Shown here in pieces: positions 1-6,947 of a DNA stretch of 16,864 bases. The DNA is taken from assembly GCA_017444165.1 (NCBI GenBank), contig JAFSXH010000009.1:1-16864 (forward strand). The letters are read 5' to 3'. Each line of letters opens with the position of its first letter. Position 1 is the stretch's first letter. Position numbers and translations under genes: made by a program. The stretch comes from a bacterium (GTDB taxonomy: Bacteria; Vulcanimicrobiota; Xenobia; Xenobiales; Xenobiaceae). A model generated the notes under the pieces. The model ran no database searches. It worked only from the letters and a program-made list of their open reading frames with translations, and had not been told where the DNA came from.

Positions 1-863
1 AAACTACTCCAGCTACTGTAGATTTTCTCGATATGCCTGGTGGTAGTAATTCAGGTCTAGGCTCACAAGCTCTAGCGGAGATAAGGACTGCAACCGTACT
101 CTTGGAAGTCGTTCGCTGTTACGATCATCCTTACTTGGGAGAGAGCGATCCTCAGTCCGATATTGAGTCTTTTGAAACTGAACTCATGCTAGCCGATCTC
201 AAAGTAATTGAAGGCAAATTAGAGAGGACTAAAAAGTTAGATCCTCAAGAACGAAAATTATTGGAGAGCCTAGCTAAGCCATTAGCTGATGGTGATGTAT
301 CAAACCTTCCCAAACTTACTCCAGAAGAACAAAAGTTGCTTTCGGGCTTAGGTCTGATGTGTATCAAGCCGCGCATTATCGTGGCCAATATTGCTGAAGA
401 TGATATAAACGATGGTGGAGAGTACTTTGCCAAAGTCAAAGAAATAGCCGCCGAGAAAAATATCCCTTGTTTGGCTATAGCTGCCGAAACAGAAGCTCAA
501 TTGGCCGATCTGGAAGCAGACGACAGGCTAGAATTTATGCAAGATTTAGGCATAAAGAAGAGTGGCCTAGAACAATTAATCCAACTCTGTTACTCCAGTT
601 TAGGATTACAAACTTTCTTTACAGCTGGCGAAGATGAATGTCGAGCCTGGACGACTAAAGTAGGAGTTAAAGCACCAGAAGCGGCAGGAGAGATCCATTC
701 CGACTTGCAGAGAGGTTTCATAAGAGCCGAAGTTATCGATTATGAGTCTTTTATGCAATGCAAATCTTTAACTGTGGCCAAAGAAAAAGGCCTCCTAAGA
801 GTTGAAGGTAAAGAGTACATCGTTTGCGATGGAGATATTTTAAACATACGTTTTAACGTCTAA
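1..863 (+). CDS. ychF: YchF/OLA1-type P-loop NTPase, 5'-truncated by window edge
   Basis: This is the C-terminal part of a YchF (Obg-like) ATPase/GTPase, a ribosome-associated translational GTPase-family protein. The frame is open from base 3, so the gene starts before the window and the ATG at 33 is internal. Visible parts are a G3-like D-M-P-G at the start, the coiled/helical insert (ESFETELMLADL), the family-specific N-x-x-E motif that replaces NKxD (N-I-A-E, about base 387), and a C-terminal TGS domain from about base 612 (TFFTAGEDECRAWTT) to the end (DGDILNIRFNV). After the G3 aspartate, YchF proteins usually read like DIAGLVKGA-S-KGEGLGN. Here the segment is shorter (DMPGGSNSGLGSQ), so switch II appears trimmed. 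The stop is 6 nt before glgX, so the two are probably co-transcribed. The family call is firm. Nucleotide preference cannot be judged because the P-loop is outside the window. Confidence 0.88.
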   Translation, partial: TTPATVDFLDMPGGSNSGLGSQALAEIRTATVLLEVVRCYDHPYLGESDPQSDIESFETELMLADLKVIEGKLERTKKLDPQERKLLESLAKPLADGDVSNLPKLTPEEQKLLSGLGLMCIKPRIIVANIAEDDINDGGEYFAKVKEIAAEKNIPCLAIAAETEAQLADLEADDRLEFMQDLGIKKSGLEQLIQLCYSSLGLQTFFTAGEDECRAWTTKVGVKAPEAAGEIHSDLQRGFIRAEVIDYESFMQCKSLTVAKEKGLLRVEGKEYIVCDGDILNIRFNV

Positions 864-869
864 GATATT

Positions 870-3002
870 ATGTATCAACAAATTCCCAATACAGTCTACC
901 CAGGCAAAAGTTATCCGTTAGGCGCGACAGTAACTAATGGAGGTGTGAATTTTGCCATCTACTCCGAGAACGCTTCTTTAGTGGTCTTGTGCCTTTTTGA
1001 TAAAAATAATAAAGAAGTAAATCGCATAAATATGCGCTGGAATGAAGAAGGAGTCTGGCATTGTTTTCTGCCTAACGCTAGACCAGGCTTGCGTTATGGC
1101 TACAGAATACACGGAGAATTTGCGCCTCATCGCGGATTATATTTCAATCCTAGCAAACTACTATTAGATCCTTATGCTAAAGATGTTTGCGGAGAGATAG
1201 AACCTCGCGATGAGATTTATGGCTATCAAAAAAATTCTCTTTTCAATAAGAATAATTTTTACAGTCGAGATACAAGAGATAGCGCACCATACAATATGAA
1301 GGCGGTAGTCGTTGATGAAGATGACTTCGATTGGGAAGATGATCGCCCTTTAAAGATACCGATGCGCGATACCATAATCTATGAGATTCACGTCAAAGGC
1401 TTCAGCAAATTAAACTCTAAAATTCCAGAGAATCTCCGTGGAACTTATTTGGGCTTGAGCCATCCAGAATCGATTAAGTATCTCAAAGAACTTGGCGTAA
1501 CCTCTATAGAGCTATTGCCCATCCATTTAAGTATGAATGAGAGTCGCTTGACCTCTATGGGTTTAACTAACTATTGGGGCTACAACAGTATAGGATTCTT
1601 CTGTCCCGATCCTCGTTTCAGTTCTAATCGTTGTAATGCGGTAAAAGAATTCAAACAGATGGTTAAAGAGCTGCACAAAGCCGGCTTGGAAGTCATTTTG
1701 GATGTCGTTTACAACCACACTGCCGAGCAGGGTCACGACGGACCTCAACTCTCTTTTAGGGGACTAGACAACCCTACATACTACAAATTATCACCAGAAA
1801 ATGAATACTGTAACTTTACTGGCTGTGGTAATAGTTTTGATACAAGAAATAACCAGACTCTTAGATTAATTGCCGATAGTTTGCGTTATTGGGTAGAAAA
1901 AATGCATGTCGATGGTTTTAGATTCGATCTAGCCTCTACCCTAGCCCGCATTGGTTCAACTAACAACTATAGCAAAAATGCCAACTTTTTCAGTGTATTA
2001 ATGCAAGATCCAATCCTCTGTCAAACAAAACTCATAGCCGAACCATGGGATTGCGGCCCCAACGGTTATCAAGTGGGCGGTTTTCCCAAAGGTTGGAGTG
2101 AATGGAATGGAGATTGGCGCGACACTATTAGAAAATTCTGGAAGGGCGAAGCTAATCTGTTAGGTAAATTTGCCTGCAAGTTTAGTGGTTCGAGCGATCT
2201 TTACTGGAATCGTGGACCGTTGGCGAGCATTAATTTTGTTACCGCTCACGATGGTTTTACTCTCAACGATCTTGTAACTTACGAGCACAAGTACAACTTT
2301 AAAAACGGCGAAGACAATAGAGATGGGTCTAACGATAATCATTCTTGGAATTGCGGTTGCGAAGGTGAAACTTCCAGTGTTAGTATCAATAACTTAAGGG
2401 AGCGCCAAATGCGCAATATGCTCCTGACTTTATTTTTAAGTCAGGGAGTGCCGATGCTCTTGGGTGGAGATGAGATAGCCAGAACACAGAGAGGCAATAA
2501 CAACGCCTACTGTCAAGACAATTTTATATCGTACTTTGATTGGAATCTCAATGACAGGCAAAGGCTCCTCTTTAAATTCACTAGCGAACTTATCAATTTG
2601 CGCAAGAGTCACTTGATCTTTCGCCGTTACACCTTCTTCAACGGCCAAATCGATCAGAGCAGTCTTAAAGACATAATTTGGCTTAATGATAAAGGTTTAG
2701 AGATGCAAGGAGCCGATTGGGACAGACACTGCGGCCACTTTGGCATCTACATAGATGGATCTTGTATAGATGCGACAACTGATCAAGGAGAGCATCTTCA
2801 AGATGAGTGCTTTTTATTCATAGTCAACAATGAGTCGAAGTACATAGAATTCAAACTGACTAATCAAAAGAATTACTCTTCAGAGTGGCACGTTGTTATA
2901 GATACTTACAATTACCCCAATCGCCCCAAAGTTTACAGCAGTCTCTATACACTCCCCCCTCACTCTGCAGCTTTATTCGTTGAAAAACCGCGTAAAAGTT
3001 AG
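870..3002 (+). CDS. glgX: Glycogen debranching enzyme (isoamylase-type, GH13)
   Basis: A 710-residue GlgX/isoamylase-family enzyme that hydrolyses alpha-1,6 branches of glycogen or limit dextrins in the cytoplasm. The N-terminus (residues about 5-110) is a CBM48-like domain (YPLGATVTNGGVNFAIYSEN). The GH13 barrel has all four conserved regions: DVVYNHT at 278-284, DGFRFDLAS with nucleophile D353, IAEPWD with acid/base E391, and TAHDGFTLNDL with H460/D461. The C-terminal beta domain includes the family-typical WLNDKGLEM...DW segment. Length is normal for GlgX. No signal peptide is visible. The start codon lies 6 nt after the ychF stop with no clear Shine-Dalgarno sequence, which suggests translational coupling. 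No other glycogen genes are in view. TreX or isoamylase are the alternatives within the family. Confidence 0.93.
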   Translation: MYQQIPNTVYPGKSYPLGATVTNGGVNFAIYSENASLVVLCLFDKNNKEVNRINMRWNEEGVWHCFLPNARPGLRYGYRIHGEFAPHRGLYFNPSKLLLDPYAKDVCGEIEPRDEIYGYQKNSLFNKNNFYSRDTRDSAPYNMKAVVVDEDDFDWEDDRPLKIPMRDTIIYEIHVKGFSKLNSKIPENLRGTYLGLSHPESIKYLKELGVTSIELLPIHLSMNESRLTSMGLTNYWGYNSIGFFCPDPRFSSNRCNAVKEFKQMVKELHKAGLEVILDVVYNHTAEQGHDGPQLSFRGLDNPTYYKLSPENEYCNFTGCGNSFDTRNNQTLRLIADSLRYWVEKMHVDGFRFDLASTLARIGSTNNYSKNANFFSVLMQDPILCQTKLIAEPWDCGPNGYQVGGFPKGWSEWNGDWRDTIRKFWKGEANLLGKFACKFSGSSDLYWNRGPLASINFVTAHDGFTLNDLVTYEHKYNFKNGEDNRDGSNDNHSWNCGCEGETSSVSINNLRERQMRNMLLTLFLSQGVPMLLGGDEIARTQRGNNNAYCQDNFISYFDWNLNDRQRLLFKFTSELINLRKSHLIFRRYTFFNGQIDQSSLKDIIWLNDKGLEMQGADWDRHCGHFGIYIDGSCIDATTDQGEHLQDECFLFIVNNESKYIEFKLTNQKNYSSEWHVVIDTYNYPNRPKVYSSLYTLPPHSAALFVEKPRKS

Positions 3003-3005
3003 CAA

Positions 3006-3023
3006 AAGTTTCACGTGAAACTT
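3006..3023. promoter_or_regulatory. parS: parS centromere site
   Basis: An 18-bp perfect palindrome, AAGTTTCACGTGAAACTT, contains the 14-bp core GTTTCACGTGAAAC of the bacterial parS consensus (TGTTTCACGTGAAACA). Only the outermost base on each side of the 16-mer differs. It sits between the converging glgX and rsmG stops, just downstream of the parB-rsmG pair and about 9 kb from the basal unwinding site. ParB would bind here, load as a CTP-dependent clamp, and recruit SMC. It does not resemble the Noc site (TATTTCCCGGGAAATA), so the adjacent ParB-family protein should be a true parS binder. The palindrome could also act as a weak hairpin at the convergent gene ends. Confidence 0.93.
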
Positions 3024-3036
3024 AACTGTTAAATTT

Positions 3037-3741
3037 TTATAGCGGATTGTGCTGAGCCATGCCGACCCTTCGAGGGTAAATCTTCGGTGTGGCTTTTAAT
3101 TTTTTTATGACACATATCTTTCTCTCTCTGCCAGAGAGATCGTACGTAAAGATCTCCTCTACCCTAGCAAACAGATTTTTGAGAGCATTTTTAGACAGAT
3201 CGAGTTCTTCTGAGAGTTTTATCCCTTTGTAAGCTAAAAGAAGACCATTGGTTTTTAAAAGAGGCAGAGCCAATTCTATTAAAGATGGCAAAGGAGCCAG
3301 AGCCTTGGCCACAATGAAATCAAATTGCTCTCTCCACTGTGGAACTTGGCCAACTTCTTCTATACGTTTAGCCAATGTTGTCGCTTTAGGCAAATTTAGC
3401 TCAGTTATCTGCTCTTCAATCCAACGAGCTTTGCGATTTTGAGATTCAACCATGACAAAGTTCGATTCAGGAGAGACTACAGCTAAAGGTAATCCTGGCA
3501 CACCAGATCCAGAACCTAGATCTGCCACCTTGCAAGGGCCTTGTATAAAAGGCTTTGCTCCCAACGAATCGACTATTAACTCTCGCACGATATCTTCTCG
3601 ATCAGTTAAAGAGGTCAATCCCCTCTCCACACCGTGATCTAACAAATTTTGAGAAAATCTAGCTAATTTAGTGATTTCATCATCTTGGATCGTTAGTTGC
3701 AAACTGCTAGAAGATATAATTTTTTTAATAAGATTATCCAT
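3037..3741 (-). CDS. rsmG: 16S rRNA (guanine-527-N7) methyltransferase RsmG
   Basis: Class I SAM-dependent methyltransferase of the RsmG (GidB) family, which modifies G527 of 16S rRNA. The SAM-binding loop ADLGSGSGVPGLPLA is at residues 73-87, followed by an acidic motif II (MVESQNRKA) and the family segment FDFIVAKALAPLPSLIELALP. At 234 residues it has normal length, with a basic C-terminal tail (KIYPRRVGMAQHNPL; RsmG proteins typically end in a similar YPR.G...PL). I chose the ATG at 3741. A TTG two codons upstream (3747) is the alternative. The start overlaps the 3' end of parB by 8 nt, so the two are translationally coupled. The gene ends 14 bp from the parS palindrome. Confidence 0.93.
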   Translation of the reverse strand: MDNLIKKIISSSSLQLTIQDDEITKLARFSQNLLDHGVERGLTSLTDREDIVRELIVDSLGAKPFIQGPCKVADLGSGSGVPGLPLAVVSPESNFVMVESQNRKARWIEEQITELNLPKATTLAKRIEEVGQVPQWREQFDFIVAKALAPLPSLIELALPLLKTNGLLLAYKGIKLSEELDLSKNALKNLFARVEEIFTYDLSGRERKICVIKKLKATPKIYPRRVGMAQHNPL

Positions 3742-4543
3742 ATTCAACCAACCCTACTAGATATTCAACTATCTTTTCTAACTCTTCTACATTTTTATAA
3801 TGAAATTCCAGTTTTCCTTGAGTAGCATTTATCCTAATATCAGCATTCAACTTAGAGGCCAAACCATTTATCAGCTCCTGCCAATCAGGATCTATGATAG
3901 CATCATATTTGCCCGTTTTTACAGCCGATTTTTGTATTCTCAGCAAAGAAGTCACGTAATCTTCAGTTTGTCTAACTGACATAGCTCTCTCTTTCACGTG
4001 TACCCAGGCCTTCAACTGAGATTTTTCACCATCCAAAGCTAGTATAGCCCTAGCGTGTCCAACTGACAAAACGCCAGCTTCAATATCGTTTTTTATATAT
4101 TCTGGCAAAGAAAGTAATCTCAATAAATTACTAATATAAGGGCGACTTTTGCCAACTCTTTCAGAGATTTCTTTATGAGTCAGCTTAAATTCCTCAGTTA
4201 AAAAATAATAAGCCCTAGCCTCTTCCAGTGGATTGAGATCTTGTCTCTGAACATTTTCAATGAGGGCCAATTCGAGCATATTTTTTTCATCTGCATCGCA
4301 AACAATAGCTGGCACATGTGTTAAACCAGCTAATTTTGAAGCTCTGGTCCTCCTTTCACCTAAAACTAACCTGTATTTATCCATAAATCTAGTGACAACC
4401 ACAGGCTGTAAAACACCGTGTACTCTTATAGAATCAGCTAATTCTCTAAGTCTAATCTCATCAAACTTAGATCGTGGCTGAAATTGGTTTTGTAAAATAT
4501 CTTCAATGGGTATGTCCAAGATATTTTTACTAGTATCCATCAT
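3734..4543 (-). CDS. parB: Chromosome partitioning protein ParB (Spo0J-type, no ParA partner nearby)
   Basis: A 269-residue ParB/Spo0J CTPase clamp that binds parS. Visible motifs are the N-terminal ParB domain with the CTP-binding G-E-R-R-x-R-A (62-68), ENVQRQDLNPLEEA (96-109), a helix-turn-helix at about 122-145 (LTHKEISERVGKSRPYISNLLRL), and a C-terminal dimerisation region. The N-terminus starts directly at ILDIPIEDI. The short basic LGKGL-type peptide that normally contacts ParA is missing, and an in-frame TAA 18 nt upstream of the ATG rules out a longer start. No parA lies beside it. A possible Shine-Dalgarno sequence (AAGGTGG) lies 10-16 nt upstream. ATG is doubled at 4543/4540. Noc is the alternative paralogue, but the parS type at 3006-3023 favours ParB. 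Confidence 0.92.
   Translation of the reverse strand: MMDTSKNILDIPIEDILQNQFQPRSKFDEIRLRELADSIRVHGVLQPVVVTRFMDKYRLVLGERRTRASKLAGLTHVPAIVCDADEKNMLELALIENVQRQDLNPLEEARAYYFLTEEFKLTHKEISERVGKSRPYISNLLRLLSLPEYIKNDIEAGVLSVGHARAILALDGEKSQLKAWVHVKERAMSVRQTEDYVTSLLRIQKSAVKTGKYDAIIDPDWQELINGLASKLNADIRINATQGKLEFHYKNVEELEKIVEYLVGLVEYG
3990..4005. promoter_or_regulatory. Degenerate parS-like site inside parB
   Basis: The segment contains TTTCACGTG followed by TACCC and matches the 16-bp parS consensus at 12 positions. One half-site is intact and the other is eroded. parS copies inside parB occur in other bacteria, so this may be a weak or relict site. A chance match within coding sequence is also possible. 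Confidence 0.3.
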
Positions 4544-5037
4544 CGATAAAAAACCACCTTACACAAAAAAGAATAAATTAATATAAACTTTTTCATACTA
4601 AAAAATTCTCTAATTAAAAAACTTCTCATTTTAAGTTTTAACATGAAAATATAGATAAACAATCTATAGCTTTTTACTACACGTTTACATAACTTTGTGC
4701 TACAAGTTGCATAATTACAAAATGCATCATTAAAAAATTCGTAATGAATAAATTTTCTATATATCTCTATTGCGAATTACGCCCCATGAATTACGAGTTG
4801 CTTCATTTGTTGTAAACCGCCGTATAAAAACAACAGATCAAAAAGAACTAACAGTTTATAAGCGATAGATCTATCTTTCACAAATGAGTCCACTGTTATT
4901 GTCATCATATTGCTATGTCATATGTCATATTATTATGTCACTAAAATATATGTCACAATGTTAAAATATTGAAATTACGATATTTTACATTTTCTGACAT
5001 TATAACATTTTGACATTATAAAGATATTATGACATTA
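4544..5037. other. AT-rich gap upstream of parB: long leader or candidate small RNA
   Basis: Roughly 500 bp without a credible ORF. From right to left in the parB reading direction it holds the -10 of a consensus promoter (5015-5020), a cluster of TGACA/TGTCA motifs (about 4900-5068), a 12-bp palindrome GATAGATCTATC (4864-4875), several copies of ATTACG/CGTAAT (about 4740-4800), and an AT-only hairpin TATAGAT...ATCTATA (4650-4668). On the minus strand that hairpin is followed by TTTT, so it could be a weak terminator or attenuator. No TTATGAACA or TTATCCACA box is present. I recognise no known riboswitch or tmRNA signature. No parA remnant is seen. Confidence 0.5.
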
Positions 5038-5043
5038 TGTCAA
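5015..5043 (-). promoter_or_regulatory. Perfect sigma70-type promoter reading toward parB
   Basis: On the minus strand TTGACA (5043-5038) is separated by exactly 17 nt from TATAAT (5020-5015), a full consensus match at both boxes. Transcription would start near 5008, leaving a leader of about 465 nt before the parB ATG. The -35 box is itself one of the over-represented TGACA motifs and abuts the T-run of the putative mnmG terminator. Several further TGACA/TGTCA copies flank it and could act as operators. Confidence 0.7.
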
Positions 5044-5068
5044 AAAAAAACATATGACATAAATGTCA
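5042..5068 (-). terminator. Weak intrinsic terminator at the mnmG stop codon
   Basis: Reading the minus strand, TGACA-TTTA-TGTCA (5068-5055) can form a short 5-bp stem. It is followed, after ATATG (5055-5051, overlapping the stem edge), by nine consecutive T (5050-5042). The mnmG stop codon overlaps the hairpin arm. The stem is short, so efficiency is doubtful, but the T-tract position is right. The next promoter's -35 begins immediately inside the T-run. Confidence 0.4.
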
Positions 5069-6946
5069 ATTATTTTTACTGACATTAGCTCGCAAATAGA
5101 CCATCAAAGCCCTTAAGTCAGATGGTGATACTCCAGAAATTCTCGAGGCTTGATCGACGTTATAGGGACGATATTTTGACAACTTCTCCACAGCTTCGCT
5201 GGACATACCTATGACATCTTTATAGATTATGTCAGAATCAAGTGTCAGACATTTTAATTCATTAACCCTTTTGACATCTCGGTTCTGTCTTTCAATATAA
5301 CCACTATAAACGATTAAAGACTCAATTTTCTCAGTCAAACGCAACTCCAATTGAGGTAAACCTTCCACCTGACGTAACATTGACAAGTTTATGTCAGGTC
5401 TATGTAACAGTTCTGCATAGGAAGGGCCTGGACTGACATTAACTGCAAATTTCTCTCGTAATGTCTGTGACATTTCTGCATTCAAATGTTTTGACTTTAG
5501 CCTATTTATTTCTGACATGGCCGTATTTTTGAAATATAGATACTTTTGCCACTGCATGTCACTTATAAGGCCCATCTCTCGTGCTTGTGGTGTCAGTCTG
5601 TCATCAGCGTTATCTTCACGCAAAAGCAATCTGTATTCCGCACGGCTGGTATGCATGCGATATGGCTCAGATGTACCTTTACAGACAAGATCATCGATTA
5701 AAACACCGACATATCCCTGATCTCTGCCTACAATAAAGGGTTCTTTACCATCTAGATACCTAACGGCATTTATAGCAGCAATCAATCCCTGAGAAGCAGC
5801 CTCCTCGTATCCTGAGGTACCATTAATCTGCCCTGCTAAATACAATCCCTTAAAATTACGCACTCCTAAAGAAAAATCCAATTGATCGGGTTTTACACAA
5901 TCATATTCCACAGCATAACCAGGTCTTATAATATCGGCATTTTCTAACCCTGGTAAACTTCTCACAATACCATATTGCACACTTAGGGGCATACTTGTAG
6001 AGACACCCTGCAAGTAGACTTCATCGACATCAAAGCCCTCTGGCTCTAAAAAAACTAAGTGTACTTCCCTATCAGGAAAGCGCACAAACTTATCTTCTAT
6101 AGAAGGACAGTACCTCGGCCATACCCCAACTATCGCCCCAGAACCATCATATAAAGGAGAATGATGCAAATTATTAACTATGACCTTGCGCGTCTCCTCA
6201 TTGGTCCTAGTTATGTAACAACTGACCTGTCTGTCATATGACATTTTCTTTTCATCTGACATGTCAGAGAATTTTAAAGGCTCCTTGGTTGGAGGCAATA
6301 CGTCCAAAGAGCTGAAATCAATGCTTTTCTTATGCAAACGGGGACAAGTCCCAGTCTTAAGCCGCATCAAATTTAAGCCCAAATTCCTTAGAGATCTGCT
6401 CAAACCAAAGGCTGGTGCTTCTCCAGAACGACCTCCTGCTAATGTCAGTTTACCTAGGTGCAAAGTACCTGCCAAAAACGTTCCCGTACAAACTATGACA
6501 GCTCTAGCTGACAATGTCAGACCTGACATAGTTTTAACACCTTTTATGACATTGTTTTTTGACATAATTTCAATAACAGTGTCAGATATGACATTAACAT
6601 TTTCTGACCTTTCAATAGCCTGACATATCCTGTCATTATACTTAGGTCTGTCAGCTTGAGCTCTAATAGCTTGAACAGCCTGCCCTTTACCAGTGTTAAG
6701 CCGCCTAATATGTATAAAGGTGTCATCTATAGCCTTACCCATCTCTCCACCAAGAGCGTCTATCTCCCTGACTAAATGTGATTTTGCTGGTCCACCTATA
6801 GAAGGATTACAAGGCATAACTCCCATTTTTGAGGGATCAGAAGTAATTAAAGCTACCTTACAATTAAGACGATTACACGCTAAAACAGCCTCTGCTCCAG
6901 CATGACCTCCACCAACAACAATAATGTCATAACTAAAATTTGTCAT
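5066..6946 (-). CDS. mnmG: tRNA U34 carboxymethylaminomethyl synthesis enzyme MnmG (GidA)
   Basis: A 626-residue FAD-dependent partner of MnmE that installs the (carboxymethyl)aminomethyl group at C5 of wobble U34 in tRNAs. The dinucleotide fold VVGGGHAGAEA spans residues 10-20. The MnmG-specific segments MPCNPSIGGPAKSHLVREID (from 44) and GTSEPYRMHTSRAEYRLLLR are intact, and the helical C-terminal tRNA-binding domain ends in PSDLRALMVYLR. Length is normal for the long GidA class, not the short TrmFO. It starts one base after the mnmE stop, so coupling is tight. The coding sequence is unusually loaded with TGACA/TGTCA, except for about 5610-6230, which encodes conserved core segments and is nearly free of it. 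Confidence 0.97.
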   Translation of the reverse strand: MTNFSYDIIVVGGGHAGAEAVLACNRLNCKVALITSDPSKMGVMPCNPSIGGPAKSHLVREIDALGGEMGKAIDDTFIHIRRLNTGKGQAVQAIRAQADRPKYNDRICQAIERSENVNVISDTVIEIMSKNNVIKGVKTMSGLTLSARAVIVCTGTFLAGTLHLGKLTLAGGRSGEAPAFGLSRSLRNLGLNLMRLKTGTCPRLHKKSIDFSSLDVLPPTKEPLKFSDMSDEKKMSYDRQVSCYITRTNEETRKVIVNNLHHSPLYDGSGAIVGVWPRYCPSIEDKFVRFPDREVHLVFLEPEGFDVDEVYLQGVSTSMPLSVQYGIVRSLPGLENADIIRPGYAVEYDCVKPDQLDFSLGVRNFKGLYLAGQINGTSGYEEAASQGLIAAINAVRYLDGKEPFIVGRDQGYVGVLIDDLVCKGTSEPYRMHTSRAEYRLLLREDNADDRLTPQAREMGLISDMQWQKYLYFKNTAMSEINRLKSKHLNAEMSQTLREKFAVNVSPGPSYAELLHRPDINLSMLRQVEGLPQLELRLTEKIESLIVYSGYIERQNRDVKRVNELKCLTLDSDIIYKDVIGMSSEAVEKLSKYRPYNVDQASRISGVSPSDLRALMVYLRANVSKNN

Positions 6947-6947
6947 A

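Noticed and set aside
4900..5068. CRISPR or tandem-repeat array from the repeated ATGTCA blocks
   Set aside because: Units are only 5-8 bp, in both orientations and irregularly spaced, with no spacer/repeat structure. The same motif continues into coding sequence.
6261..6623. 120-residue ORF antisense to mnmG
   Set aside because: It is a shadow of the conserved mnmG frame and has no recognisable motifs or start signal.
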